The position numbers and the translations under genes were made by a program. Under the pieces are notes generated by a model. It was given only the letters and a program-made list of their open reading frames with translations, was not told where the DNA came from and made no database searches. Below, piece after piece: positions 7,738-16,827 of a stretch of DNA of 64,000 bases. Within the stretch, counting starts at the first letter, position 1. Each line of letters begins with the position of its first letter. Source of the stretch: Natronomonas marina (GTDB lineage Archaea > Halobacteriota > Halobacteria > Halobacteriales > Haloarculaceae); the NCBI RefSeq assembly GCF_024298905.1, contig NZ_CP101154.1, positions 930,001 through 994,000 of the forward strand, read 5' to 3'.

Positions 7738-8610
7738 ATGCGGGTGACAGTCATCGGTGCCGGGAGCATGGGACACGGTATCGCGCAGGTGTCGGCGATG
7801 GCGGGCCACGAGGTCCGGCTCAACGACGTCGACGACGAACGGATCGAAGCCGGACTCGAAAGCATCGAGGCGAACCTCGACGGCGGTCTCGATCGCGGAA
7901 AGGTGACCGAAGCGGAACGGGCGGCGACGCTCGATCGGATTCAGCCGGCGCCGGAGCTTTCGGCGGCCGTCGCCGACGCCGACCTGATCGTCGAGGCCGT
8001 CCCCGAGGACCTCGACCTCAAGAAGGACGTCTTCACCGACGTCGAGGCGGCGACACCCGGCGACGCCGTCGTCGCCTCGAACACCTCCTCGCTGTCGGTG
8101 ACCGAACTGGCGAGCGCGCTAGAGCGGCCCGGGCAGGCCGTCGGCCTCCACTTCTTCAATCCGCCGCACATCATGGACCTCGTCGAGGTCGTCGTCGCCG
8201 AGCAGACCAGCGAGGCGACCGAGGCGGTCGCTACCGACTACGTCGAGGGGCTGGACAAGGAGGCCGTCGTCGTCCGCGACAGCGCGGGTTTCGCCTCCTC
8301 GCGGCTCGGCATCACGCTCGGTCTGGAGGCGATCCGGATGGTCGAGTCCGGCGTCGCCGGCGTCGAGGACGTCGACACGGCGATGCGGGAGGGCTACGGG
8401 CATCCGATGGGGCCGCTTGAGCTTTCGGACCTCGTCGGCCTGGACGTCCGGCTGGACGTCGCCGAGCACCTCCGAGAGGAGCTCGGCGAGCGGTTCCGGC
8501 CGCCGCAAGCCCTCCGACGGAAGGTGAGGGCCGGCAAGCTCGGAAAGAAGACCGGCGAGGGATTCTACGTCTGGGAGGACGGCGAGGCGGTCCGGCCGGC
8601 CGGGGAGTGA
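7738..8610 (+). CDS. hbd: 3-hydroxyacyl-CoA dehydrogenase
   Basis: A 290-residue monofunctional dehydrogenase that interconverts (S)-3-hydroxyacyl-CoA and 3-ketoacyl-CoA with NAD(H) in fatty-acid oxidation or related routes. The Rossmann motif GAGSMGHG is at 7-14. Asn115 in ASNTSS, catalytic His138 in LHFFNPPH and Glu150 fit the family, as does the C-terminal dimerisation domain with GYGHPMGPLELSD. Length matches the hydratase-lacking form. It is divergent from the histidine kinase across a 192-bp region. Confidence 0.93.
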   Translation: MRVTVIGAGSMGHGIAQVSAMAGHEVRLNDVDDERIEAGLESIEANLDGGLDRGKVTEAERAATLDRIQPAPELSAAVADADLIVEAVPEDLDLKKDVFTDVEAATPGDAVVASNTSSLSVTELASALERPGQAVGLHFFNPPHIMDLVEVVVAEQTSEATEAVATDYVEGLDKEAVVVRDSAGFASSRLGITLGLEAIRMVESGVAGVEDVDTAMREGYGHPMGPLELSDLVGLDVRLDVAEHLREELGERFRPPQALRRKVRAGKLGKKTGEGFYVWEDGEAVRPAGE

Positions 8611-8700
8611 GGACCGCCCCCGGCGCCGCCCCTGTCGGCTCGTTGGCCGGACCCGCGCGGTCGTCTGAACACTCAAGTGGTCGGACGCGGAGTCCCATCC

Positions 8701-9534
8701 GTGAAGACGTACCCGCCCGTCCCCCACGTCGAGGACGCCCCCGCCGGCCTGCTGGAGTCGGGACACCTCTGGATACAGGAGCTGATAGACGGCGGCCAGC
8801 TCCGGTTCCGCCTCCGTGACTCCGGCGTCGTCGAGTTCGGCGACAGCCTGCGACTCTTCGGCGAGGAGGTTCCGCCGCGGTATCGCCACGCCGTCCGGCA
8901 CGTCCGGGAGACACTCGACCGCGAGGCGCTTTCGGCCGCCGTCGACGACGTCGAGTCGGTCGTCTTCGTCGGCGAGTCAACCCACCGCCGGGCGGTCGAC
9001 TACGAGTTCGACCGGATGCCGCCGGTGCTGGGACTCGACGTCTTCGACCACGACCGCGAGGCGTTCCTGCCGCCGGACGCGACCGAGCGCGTCTTCGACC
9101 GGCTGGGACTGGCGACGGTCAACACCTTCGAGCGCGAGGTCCGTGCGAGCGACTTCGACGCCACGCCCGAAGCCATCCCGGAATCGGCGTGGTACGACGG
9201 CCCCGCGGCCGGGATCGTCGTCCGGAACAAGACGGGCGACGTGACGAAGTTGCCGAACCCCGCCGTCGACCTCGACGTCGACCCCGACTCCCTCGCCGGC
9301 GACGCCGAGACGCTCGCGGAGCGGTACGTCACCGACGGCCTGCTCCGGCGGGTCGCCGCGGAGATGCCCGCCGGCCGGGAGCCGACCTTCGAGGCGGTCT
9401 TCGAGCGGGCCTGCGAGACCGTCTTTCGGGAGGCCCACGGGCGACTGTCCCACCACGAGACCGACGTCGAACTCGGCGAGTTCCGGTCGGCGGTCGGTCG
9501 CCGGGTCCGGGAGTGGCTCGACGCGCGGGCCTGA
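8701..9534 (+). CDS. RNA-ligase-domain protein with altered active site, probable pseudoenzyme
   Basis: 277 residues from the GTG at 8701 (an in-frame GTG at 8677 is less likely). The fold resembles haloarchaeal RNA ligase/nucleotidyltransferase proteins: a motif-I-like WIQELIDGGQLRF, a motif-III-like VFVGESTHRRAVDYEF with GLDVFD, and a motif-IV-like GPAAGIVVRNKTG. The motif I lysine that would be adenylylated (KxDG) is Leu28 here, and the motif IV glutamate (EG[IV]V) is Ala170. The rest is intact with normal haloarchaeal codon use. It may bind RNA or nucleotides without ligating, or be under decay. It follows the dehydrogenase by 90 bp. Confidence 0.7.
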   Translation: MKTYPPVPHVEDAPAGLLESGHLWIQELIDGGQLRFRLRDSGVVEFGDSLRLFGEEVPPRYRHAVRHVRETLDREALSAAVDDVESVVFVGESTHRRAVDYEFDRMPPVLGLDVFDHDREAFLPPDATERVFDRLGLATVNTFEREVRASDFDATPEAIPESAWYDGPAAGIVVRNKTGDVTKLPNPAVDLDVDPDSLAGDAETLAERYVTDGLLRRVAAEMPAGREPTFEAVFERACETVFREAHGRLSHHETDVELGEFRSAVGRRVREWLDARA

Positions 9535-9558
9535 GCCGGCCCCCTCGCGGCCGGGGCC

Positions 9559-10506
9559 TCACTCGACGAGTTCGAGGTCCGCGGCGCAGCGGTGGCCGTC
9601 GCGGTGGCGTTCGAGGTAGTGGACGATGCCGGGCTGGTGGGCGGCTCCGGTGACGAGGTGGACCGTCTCGGCGTCGTCGGCGTGGAAGGCCGCGTAGTCG
9701 GCCATCCGCTCGCTGCGACCGTGCGAGACCACCTCGAGTTCGGGGTCGTGCCGGCGGAGCCACTCCCGTTCGACCGGCTGCGGGAGAAAGACCGTCGCGT
9801 AGTACCGCTGGAGTTCGCCGAGCGTCGAGGGGTCCTCTGCGGCCCGCTTCGAGCGGACGAACGCCTCGAACTCGCGGGCGCGGGCGAGGTCCTCGTGGCT
9901 CGTCAGAAAGTCCGTCGCCACGTCGCCGAGCGCCATAGCGAACTCCCGGCCGTAGATGTCGGCACCCGAATGGAGGAGCGAGAAGGTCGCCTCCCGGAAC
10001 GTCGCGGCCACGCCGGTCAGGTTCTCGAGTAGTCCGTCGAAGTCCGGCGGATCACCGCCGTCGAGGTGCGAATCGACGTCGAGCTTCCGGCACTCCTGTA
10101 GCGCCCACCGGTAGTCGTCCATCGCACAGGCGTCGGGCATGTCCGAAAAGTACATCGATCGGATGCCCTGCTCGCAGAAAACGGTCTCGCCCGCCCCGAG
10201 GAACCCCGAGACGTGCTCGCGGAGATACCGGCGCTCGGCGTCGGTGTCGGCGTGGGTGATCCCGTGGACGACGAACCGGCGGCCGTCGACGACGACCGCG
10301 TCGCCGGGCAGGTGGTCGTCGGACGGCGCCGCGGCCGGAACCGCCCGCTCCATGAGGCCGCGCCACTCCCGCCTGGCCGCCAGATAGGCGTCGTGTTCGG
10401 TCTCGGCGCCGGTCATCGGGACCAGTGCCGAGAGCGAGCGGGCCGACCGGAGCCGTTCGAGTCGGTCCGCCTCGGCGGGCGAGAGGTCGTCACCGGAACC
10501 GTTCAT
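9559..10506 (-). CDS. Uncharacterised haloarchaeal protein
   Basis: 315 residues from ATG 10506 (MNGSGDDLSPAEADR). Two regions stand out: VVVDGRRFVVHGITHADTD near 75-95, and VHLVTGAAHQPGIVHYLERH near the C-terminus. The His/Gly spacing in these faintly recalls TraB/GumN-type proteins, but I cannot confirm that family. No signal peptide or membrane segment is apparent. A longer frame begins further upstream, but its N-terminus is Cys/Thr-rich and not haloarchaeal in character. It is convergent with the RNA-ligase-like gene and divergent from the MATE exporter. Confidence 0.7.
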   Translation of the reverse strand: MNGSGDDLSPAEADRLERLRSARSLSALVPMTGAETEHDAYLAARREWRGLMERAVPAAAPSDDHLPGDAVVVDGRRFVVHGITHADTDAERRYLREHVSGFLGAGETVFCEQGIRSMYFSDMPDACAMDDYRWALQECRKLDVDSHLDGGDPPDFDGLLENLTGVAATFREATFSLLHSGADIYGREFAMALGDVATDFLTSHEDLARAREFEAFVRSKRAAEDPSTLGELQRYYATVFLPQPVEREWLRRHDPELEVVSHGRSERMADYAAFHADDAETVHLVTGAAHQPGIVHYLERHRDGHRCAADLELVE

Positions 10507-10617
10507 CGCTCGGGAGTTGGCCCCGGATGACAATAAGCCGTGTGTGACTGCGTGACATTCCTGCACGGGCGTCGGCGCCACACGCGAGGTGTTACCACGG
10601 ATACACAACGCTTTTGA

Positions 10618-10629
10618 CTGACTGGTCAG
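10618..10629. promoter_or_regulatory. Short inverted repeat upstream of MATE gene, possible operator
   Basis: CTGAC-TG-GTCAG, a perfect 5-bp inverted repeat about 110 bp upstream of the exporter start. The position suits a repressor site, but the repeat is short and no regulator gene is adjacent, so this is only suggestive. Confidence 0.2.
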
Positions 10630-10736
10630 CTAGTTCCGGTAGTGAATCGCCCAGCCCCCGCCACGCCCGTCCGGGGTCGTGGTCGGCCGCCCTCCGCCCG
10701 TCCTCGCCGGTATCGGTTCCCGGTGGTGAGCCGGCC

Positions 10737-12218
10737 GTGAGCCGGTCGTGGCTCCGGCGGCTGGTGGCCGCACTGCGCGAACGGGTCGGCTCGGTGTTCA
10801 AGAGCCGCGACGAGTTCGACCTCACCGAGGGCGACGTCGCGCGACCGCTGTTCTACCTCTCGTTGCCCATCGTCATCACGAACCTGCTGCAGACGGCCTA
10901 CAACCTGGTCGACACCATCTGGCTGGGCCGGTACAGCACGGAGGCGCTGGCGGCCATCAGCTTCGCGTTCCCGGTGGTGTTCTTCATCATCTCGCTGGGG
11001 CTCGGCATCGCCATCGCCGGCAGCATCCTCGTCGCCCAGAACGTCGGCGCAGGCAACGAGGGACAGGCGGAGTTCGCCGCCTCCCAGACGGTCACGTTCG
11101 CCATCATCGCGTCGGTGGTGCTCGGCGCGTTCGGCTACCTCGCCGTCGGCGACATCCTCGCGCTCCTGGGCGCCTCGGGCGACGTCCTGACCGGCGCGAC
11201 GGCCTACCTCGAGATCATCTCGCTGGGGATGGTGTTCATGTTCGCGTTCTTCATGTTCATGTCGCTGATGCGAGGCTACGGCGACACCATCACCCCGATG
11301 CTCGTGATGCTTGTGACCGTCGTCGTCAACCTCATTCTGGACCCGTTCCTCATCTTCGGGTGGGGACCGTTCCCGGAGTTGGGCGTCGTCGGCGCCGCCT
11401 ACGCGACAGTCTTCTCGCGGGCGCTGGCGACCGTCATCGGCATGTCCATCATGTTCCGGGGGACCCGGGGCGTCAAGATACACCTCGACCAGATGCGCCC
11501 GGACCTGGGGTTCCTCCGCAAACTCGTCCGCATCGGGGTGCCGGCCTCGGTGGAGGGCACCGGCAACGCCATCGCGGTGAACCTGATGCTCGTCATCGTC
11601 GGCATGTTCCCGACCGTGGTCGTCGCGGCCTACGGCGTCGGCGTGCGGATGTTCTCGGTCATCTTCCTGCCGGCCATCGCGGTCGGCCGGGGCGTCGAGA
11701 CGATGGCCGGCCAGAACATCGGCGCCGGCGAGGAGGACCGCGCCGCGAGGACGACGAACTTCGCCGCCAAGGCCATGTTCGCCGTCCTCGCCGGCGTCGG
11801 CGTCGCCGTCTGGGTGTTCGCGGCCGACATCGTGGCCATCTTCTCCGACGACGCGGAGGTGGTCGAAGTCGGGCGGCTGTTCCTGCGGTACGTCGCGCCG
11901 ACGTTCGGGTTCACCGGCATCTTCCACGCATACAAGGGCGGGTTCCGCGGTGCCGGCCGCACGCTCACGGCGGCCATCGTCTCCATCGCCGTGCTCGGCG
12001 CCATCCGGGTTCCCTTCGCGTGGTTCGCCTCCGGCCCGCTCGGGTACGAGGGCATCTGGCTGGCGTTCGCCGTCTCCAACGTCGCCGGCGCGGCCATCGG
12101 CTACCTCTGGTACTCGCGGGGCCGGTGGCGCGACGCCGACCTCACCGAGGGGCCTGGCGTCGGCGGCCCCGGCGCGGTCGCGGCCGACGCCGACGGCGAT
12201 GCTCCCGTCGACGACTAA
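10737..12218 (+). CDS. MATE-family multidrug/sodium antiporter
   Basis: 493 residues from GTG 10737 (VSRSWLRRLVAAL); the frame extending upstream is Ser/Pro-rich and lacks a good start. Twelve hydrophobic segments follow an amphipathic basic N-terminus. Family features include PLFYLSLPIVITNLLQTAYN with VDTIWLGRYS, the internal duplication beginning again near residue 280 (VRIGVPASVEG), and MAGQNIGAGEEDRA. It would export drugs or toxic metabolites in exchange for Na+ or H+. A short acidic C-terminal tail is cytoplasmic. Confidence 0.92.
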   Translation: MSRSWLRRLVAALRERVGSVFKSRDEFDLTEGDVARPLFYLSLPIVITNLLQTAYNLVDTIWLGRYSTEALAAISFAFPVVFFIISLGLGIAIAGSILVAQNVGAGNEGQAEFAASQTVTFAIIASVVLGAFGYLAVGDILALLGASGDVLTGATAYLEIISLGMVFMFAFFMFMSLMRGYGDTITPMLVMLVTVVVNLILDPFLIFGWGPFPELGVVGAAYATVFSRALATVIGMSIMFRGTRGVKIHLDQMRPDLGFLRKLVRIGVPASVEGTGNAIAVNLMLVIVGMFPTVVVAAYGVGVRMFSVIFLPAIAVGRGVETMAGQNIGAGEEDRAARTTNFAAKAMFAVLAGVGVAVWVFAADIVAIFSDDAEVVEVGRLFLRYVAPTFGFTGIFHAYKGGFRGAGRTLTAAIVSIAVLGAIRVPFAWFASGPLGYEGIWLAFAVSNVAGAAIGYLWYSRGRWRDADLTEGPGVGGPGAVAADADGDAPVDD

Positions 12219-12336
12219 GACGGGTCGTTGCAGGCCCGTCCCGGTCGTCGCCGCCCCGTGCTGGCGATGGCCGGGGAATCGGTGCGACGGCCCGGACGGG
12301 CCGGCGTTTCATGTCCCCCGCCGTCGAATCGAGACC

Positions 12337-13059
12337 ATGACCACCTGGAACGAGCGGTTCAGGCAGGGCGACTACCCGCGGGACCCCGAACCGTCGGCGC
12401 TGTTGAAGCGGTACGTCGAGACGTTCCCGGAGGGACGGGCGATGGACGTGGCGGCCGGTACCGGGCGAAACGCGGTCTTTCTCGCCGAGTCCGGCTACGA
12501 GGTCGACGCCGTCGACCGGTCGCGGGCCGGTCTCGAGATAGCCGTCGAGAACGCCGAGGCCCGCGGCGTCGCGGACCGCCTGCACCCCGTCCGGGCGGAC
12601 CTCACGGAGTACGCGTTCCCGACCGACGCCTACGACGTCGTCACCATCAGTTTCTACCGCGCGGTGGACCGCCTGCCCGACATCAAGGCGTCGCTGAAGC
12701 CGGGCGGGATGCTGTTCGTCGAGCACCACCTCCGAACGACCGACGACGTGCAGTCGGGACCGAGCGGCGACCGCTACCGCTTCGCCGCCAACGAACTGCT
12801 CGCGGTCTGTCTGGACACGACGGTGCTGCACTACGAGGCCGGGCGAGAGCGGCGCGGGCGGTCGGCGGGAGACCGCGAAACGGGCGAGGCCAGCGAGGCC
12901 GACCAGCGGGAGGCCTCGGAAGAAGCGAGCGGGGAGCAAGGGCGACCCGCGAGGGGCGAGACCGACGGCAGGGTGGGTGCCGTCGCCCGAATCGTCGCGC
13001 GAAACTCGACGGGCCAGCGGCAGTCGTACCCGTTCGTCCCCGACCCCGGGGACGCCTAG
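12337..13059 (+). CDS. SAM-dependent methyltransferase, class I (TehB-like)
   Basis: 240 residues from ATG 12337. The SAM-binding motif I is AMDVAAGTGRNA (35-46), with acidic motif II near YEVDAVDRS (54-62). The arrangement resembles TehB/YpfP-like small-molecule methyltransferases; the substrate is unknown. Between 169 and 211 there is an Arg/Gly/Glu/Ser-rich, apparently disordered insertion that interrupts the C-terminal beta strands, whose continuation resumes as VGAVARIVARNS. The stop codon overlaps that of the convergent permease gene. Confidence 0.85.
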   Translation: MTTWNERFRQGDYPRDPEPSALLKRYVETFPEGRAMDVAAGTGRNAVFLAESGYEVDAVDRSRAGLEIAVENAEARGVADRLHPVRADLTEYAFPTDAYDVVTISFYRAVDRLPDIKASLKPGGMLFVEHHLRTTDDVQSGPSGDRYRFAANELLAVCLDTTVLHYEAGRERRGRSAGDRETGEASEADQREASEEASGEQGRPARGETDGRVGAVARIVARNSTGQRQSYPFVPDPGDA

Positions 13060-14387
13060 AGGTCGTCCATCCGGTCGGGAAGCGGCGCGCCGTTGGCGGC
13101 GGCCTGCCGGGCCCGGAGGAGGTAGTAGCCGCCGCCGACGGCCACGAGGCCGGCCCAGACGGCGAAGGTTCGCGGCTCCTCGCTTGCCAGCAGCGCGAGC
13201 AGACCGAGGTTCAACACGACTGCGACGACGGAGACGGCGACGAGCGTCCGCGGCGCGATGCGGAACGGCGCGTCGGCGTAGGCGTCCGCGCGGTTCCGCA
13301 CCAGCAGGACGGCGGCCACCATCACCGGCATCACGAGGACGATGCTGCCGAACGCCATCAGCGTGCTGAACCGCTCGATTGACAGCGGACTGAGGAGGAA
13401 GGCCAGCGAGACGACGTAGACGAACGTCAGCCCCCAGTGTGGCGTCCCGAAGCGGTCGTTCACGTCGCCGAAGGCCGATGGGAAGACGCCGTCGTCGGCG
13501 AGCACGAGGAGGTACTTCGGCGCTATCATGTAGACGGCGTTGATGGTGGTGGCGATGGCGAAGAGGGCGCCACCGACGGTGAAGGCGGTTTCGAGCGCCG
13601 GCGGGAGCGCGGCCTCGGCTGCGACCGACAGCGGTTCGTTCGCCAGCGCCTGCCACCCGACGGAGCCGACCGCGACCAGACTGGTGAGGACGTAGACGAC
13701 CAGGATGAGCGGGATGGAGACGAAGAAGGAACGGGGGATGGTGAGGGCGGCGTCGCGCATCTCGCCGCCGACGTCGACGATGAAGTTCGCGCCCATGCAG
13801 ACGAAGTACAGGAGCGCCCCGCCGACGAGGACGCCGCCGATCCCGCTGGGGAACGCCGGGTCGAGGTTCGCGGGGTCGACGGCCGGCGCGCCGACGACGA
13901 CGAAGGCGACCAGGCTGGCCGCGAGGGTCACGAGCATGAGTTGCTGGACCCGGGCGGCCGGTTCGATGCCGACCAGGTTCACGACGAAGAAGAGCGTGAC
14001 GACGGCCGCGCCCGTCAGCCGGGGGTCGACGGCAACCAGCGAGTCGAGGTACTGTCCGAAACTGAGGCCGTACAGCGGCAGGCCGCCGCCGAGGACGCTC
14101 ACCGCCATCCCCCAGGTCGTCAGGAAAGCGATCCGCGGCGACCACAGCCGGCTCGGGTAGCGGTAGTTGCCGCCGACGGTGGGGTACATCGCGCCCAGGA
14201 CGGCCGTCGGGACGAGCGACAGCGAGACGGCGACGACGGCGACGACGTAGGAGACGGCGACGCCGGGACCGGCCTCGGCGACCGCCACGCCCGTCACGGC
14301 GAAGAGACCGGCGCCGACGACGATGCCGACCTGGATGGCGACGGCCTCGAACAGTCCGATGTCGCCCTCGAGTGACTCGCCCGACAT
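13056..14387 (-). CDS. APC-superfamily amino-acid permease
   Basis: 443 residues from ATG 14387 (MSGESLEGDIGLFEAVAIQV). Twelve hydrophobic segments, with the unwound first helix signature VGIVVGAGLFAVTG that binds the amino-acid backbone in LeuT-fold APC transporters. Substrate is unknown. The longer upstream frame is Cys/Ser/Arg-rich and overlaps the divergent promoter region, so it is rejected. It is divergent from the PLP decarboxylase by 127 bp, which could suggest that it imports that enzyme's substrate, though this is inference. Confidence 0.92.
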   Translation of the reverse strand: MSGESLEGDIGLFEAVAIQVGIVVGAGLFAVTGVAVAEAGPGVAVSYVVAVVAVSLSLVPTAVLGAMYPTVGGNYRYPSRLWSPRIAFLTTWGMAVSVLGGGLPLYGLSFGQYLDSLVAVDPRLTGAAVVTLFFVVNLVGIEPAARVQQLMLVTLAASLVAFVVVGAPAVDPANLDPAFPSGIGGVLVGGALLYFVCMGANFIVDVGGEMRDAALTIPRSFFVSIPLILVVYVLTSLVAVGSVGWQALANEPLSVAAEAALPPALETAFTVGGALFAIATTINAVYMIAPKYLLVLADDGVFPSAFGDVNDRFGTPHWGLTFVYVVSLAFLLSPLSIERFSTLMAFGSIVLVMPVMVAAVLLVRNRADAYADAPFRIAPRTLVAVSVVAVVLNLGLLALLASEEPRTFAVWAGLVAVGGGYYLLRARQAAANGAPLPDRMDDL

Positions 14388-14514
14388 CCGGCGGGGGTTC
14401 ACCCCACCGCGACATAAAACGCCGCCCAGTGCGGTCCCGTCCCCGACCGGGGGCGCGCCCCGTGCCGAACGTTCGGGACCACGCTTTAGACGGAGGGGGC
14501 GGAACGCCTCCGGC

Positions 14515-15822
14515 ATGGCACTACCCGAGACTGGCCGGGACCGCGAGACGCTCCGACAGCAGATGGAGGCACGACAGCAGGGCGACGCCGACTGGGCGGA
14601 GGGCCGCACCTGGAGTCTCGTCTACTCGGCCGGCGAGGAGGTCCACGACGTCCGCGACGAGGCCTACCGGGAGTTCGCCTCCGAGAACGCCCTGAACCCG
14701 CTGGCGTTCCCGAGCGTCCTGAGCTTCGAAAACGAGGTGGTCGGGATGGTCGCCGACATGATGAACGGGCAGAACGCGGTCGGCAACGTCACCTCGGGCG
14801 GCACCGAGAGCATCCTCTGTGCGAGTTACGCGGCCCGGGAGCGTGCCCGCGAGGTCGACGACGTCACCGACCCGACGATGGTGATGGCCGAGACGGCTCA
14901 CCCGGCCTGGGAGAAGGCCGCCCACTACCTCGGTCTCGAGGCGATACGGACGCCGACCCGCGACGACTGGCGGGCCGACCCCGACGCCATCGCCGGAGCC
15001 ATCGACGACCGGACGGCGCTCGTGGTCGCGTCGGCGCCCTCCTACCCGCACGGCGTCGTCGACCCGGTCGAGGAGGTGGCCGGCATCGCCGCCGACCGCG
15101 GCGTCCTCTGTCACGTCGACGCCTGCATCGGCGGGTTCGTCCTGCCGTTCCTGCCCGAGTTGGGCTACGACGTCCCGGCCTACGATTTCTCGGTCGAGGG
15201 CGTCACCTCGATGTCGGTCGACCCACACAAGTACGGCTACACCGCCAAGGGCGTCTCGACGGTGCTGTACCGGGACAGGGAACTGCGGCGGCACCAGTAC
15301 TACGCCTTCGACGGGTGGCCGGGCGGCATCTACGTTGCGCCGAACTTCCAGGGCACGCGGCCGGCCGGTCCCATCGCGGCCGCCTGGGCCGTGATGAACT
15401 TCCTGGGCCGCGACGGCTACGAGCACCTCGTTGCGGACGCGATGGGGGCTGCCGAGGAGATAGCCGACCACGTCGCCGGCCACGACGACCTCGCCGTCGT
15501 CAGCGACCCCGACATGAGTCTGCTGGCCATCGAATCCACGTCGGCGGACGTAAACGCCTGGACCGTCCAGCGGGAACTCTCCGACGACGGCTGGGAACTG
15601 GAGCGCCAGCAGCGCCCCGAATCCATGCATCTCTCGGCGATGGCCCAGCACGCCCCCGTCGTCGAGGAGTTCCTCGCGGACCTGGAGGCGGCCGTCGACA
15701 CCGCCCGCGACGCCGACACCGAGGAGGCCGACGCCCCGCTGTACGGCCTGAGCGGGTCCCTCGACGAGGACGACGAGGTGACCGAGGCGCTCGTCGACAT
15801 GCTCAACGACGTCTTCGTGTGA
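14515..15822 (+). CDS. PLP-dependent group II decarboxylase / sphingosine-phosphate-lyase-like enzyme
   Basis: 435-residue fold-type I PLP enzyme. The Schiff-base lysine is Lys239 in SVDPHKYGYTAKG, cofactor-stacking His129 lies in TAHPAW, and Asp202 in HVDACIGGF pairs with the pyridine nitrogen. It most resembles the archaeal aspartate/tyrosine decarboxylase and sphingosine-1-phosphate lyase group; the true substrate is not evident. An alternative is a desulfurase-like lyase. ATG 14515 is chosen because upstream sequence reads through the divergent promoter. Confidence 0.88.
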   Translation: MALPETGRDRETLRQQMEARQQGDADWAEGRTWSLVYSAGEEVHDVRDEAYREFASENALNPLAFPSVLSFENEVVGMVADMMNGQNAVGNVTSGGTESILCASYAARERAREVDDVTDPTMVMAETAHPAWEKAAHYLGLEAIRTPTRDDWRADPDAIAGAIDDRTALVVASAPSYPHGVVDPVEEVAGIAADRGVLCHVDACIGGFVLPFLPELGYDVPAYDFSVEGVTSMSVDPHKYGYTAKGVSTVLYRDRELRRHQYYAFDGWPGGIYVAPNFQGTRPAGPIAAAWAVMNFLGRDGYEHLVADAMGAAEEIADHVAGHDDLAVVSDPDMSLLAIESTSADVNAWTVQRELSDDGWELERQQRPESMHLSAMAQHAPVVEEFLADLEAAVDTARDADTEEADAPLYGLSGSLDEDDEVTEALVDMLNDVFV

Positions 15823-15876
15823 CCGATACCGGACGGCCTCTCCGGACCGAACACGACCGCCGAGTCGGCCGCAACG

Positions 15877-15883
15877 CTTATTG
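15877..15883 (+). promoter_or_regulatory. TATA-like box for the small gene at 15907
   Basis: CTTATTG centred 27 bases before the GTG at 15907, as expected for a leaderless haloarchaeal transcript. The spacing is the main reason for choosing that start. Confidence 0.4.
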
Positions 15884-15906
15884 TGGTATGTTAACTATTG
15901 TCAGTA

Positions 15907-16080
15907 GTGAGCGGGGAGGGAAAGCGGGAAGGGGAGTCGACGACCGGAGAGCCGACGGTCATGGCAGCGGTCGACCGGACGGGCGAGACGACCCGCCTCG
16001 TCATCGCCGACGTCTCCGGGGACGACCGGTGGCTCTCGATTCCACACAGCGAGGCGCCGATGCTGCGGGCGTGGCGGTGA
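15907..16080 (+). CDS. Small conserved haloarchaeal protein (DUF7556-like)
   Basis: 57 residues, ending in the pattern AAVDRTGETTRLVIADVSGD followed by WLSIPHSEAPMLRAWR. This matches a widespread small haloarchaeal family with a conserved core (RLVIADxSxDDxWLS...EAPxLxxWR). Function is unknown. The first 20 residues are variable and Gly/Glu-rich. GTG 15907 is preferred from TATA spacing, but TTG 15898 or ATG 15961 are possible. Confidence 0.7.
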   Translation: MSGEGKREGESTTGEPTVMAAVDRTGETTRLVIADVSGDDRWLSIPHSEAPMLRAWR

Positions 16081-16173
16081 CCGCCGGCGGCCGCGTCCGG
16101 CACGGGGCCGCCGACCCGCGGGGCCCGCCGCCGGGGGCGAACGACTAACCTTCTGGCCCCCGAAGCGCCTCAC

Positions 16174-16752
16174 ATGGCTGACGTAATCGTGGTTGGCGGC
16201 GGTCCCGCCGGCCTCAGTGCGGCACTGTTCACCCAGAAGAACGATCTCGACACCGTCGTCTTCGACACCGACGGGACCTGGATGCACAAGGCGCACCTGT
16301 TCAACTACCTCGGCGTCGGCTCCCAGGACGGGTCGGCGTTCCTGGAGACCGCACGCAGACAGGTCGACAGTTTCGGCGTCGACCGTCACCAGGACGAGGA
16401 GGTGACCGACGTCGAATCGACCGACGAGGGCTTCCACGTGACGACCGAGTCGGGCGACCACGAGGCCGACTATCTGGTGCTTGCGACGGGTGCGAACCGG
16501 GACCTCGCCGAATCGCTCGGCTGTGAGTTCGACGGCGACGTCGTCGACGTCGACGTGACGATGGAGACGAGCGTCGAGGACGCCTACGCGACCGGGGCGA
16601 TGGTGCGAAAAGAGGAGTGGCAGGCCGTCATCTCGGCCGGCGACGGCGCCGCCGCGGCGCTGAACGTCCTCTCGAAGGAGAAGGGCGAGAACTTCCACGA
16701 CTTCGACACGCCCGCCGACGCCGACGAACTGTTCGGCGCCGAGGGGGAGTGA
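16174..16752 (+). CDS. Short FAD-binding oxidoreductase, thioredoxin-reductase-like
   Basis: 192 residues. An N-terminal FAD-binding Rossmann motif (VVGGGPAGLSAALF) and the closing FAD motif, ATGAMVRKEEWQAVISAGDG with AAAALNV, are both present, but the central NAD(P)-binding domain and a CxxC redox pair of true thioredoxin reductases are absent. Such single-domain flavoproteins are common in haloarchaea; the electron donor is unknown. It starts 93 bases after the preceding small gene's stop and 75 bases before the exchanger. Confidence 0.85.
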   Translation: MADVIVVGGGPAGLSAALFTQKNDLDTVVFDTDGTWMHKAHLFNYLGVGSQDGSAFLETARRQVDSFGVDRHQDEEVTDVESTDEGFHVTTESGDHEADYLVLATGANRDLAESLGCEFDGDVVDVDVTMETSVEDAYATGAMVRKEEWQAVISAGDGAAAALNVLSKEKGENFHDFDTPADADELFGAEGE

Positions 16753-16827
16753 CCGGCGGGTTCGAGGCCGATTCGAAAGCGATACCAACTGGCGGGGACT
16801 CGACTCGACTACGCTCCCGCTTCCATC

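Noticed and set aside
12142-14415. 757-codon minus-strand frame
   Set aside because: Arg-rich shadow over the methyltransferase and permease genes; lacks any domain.
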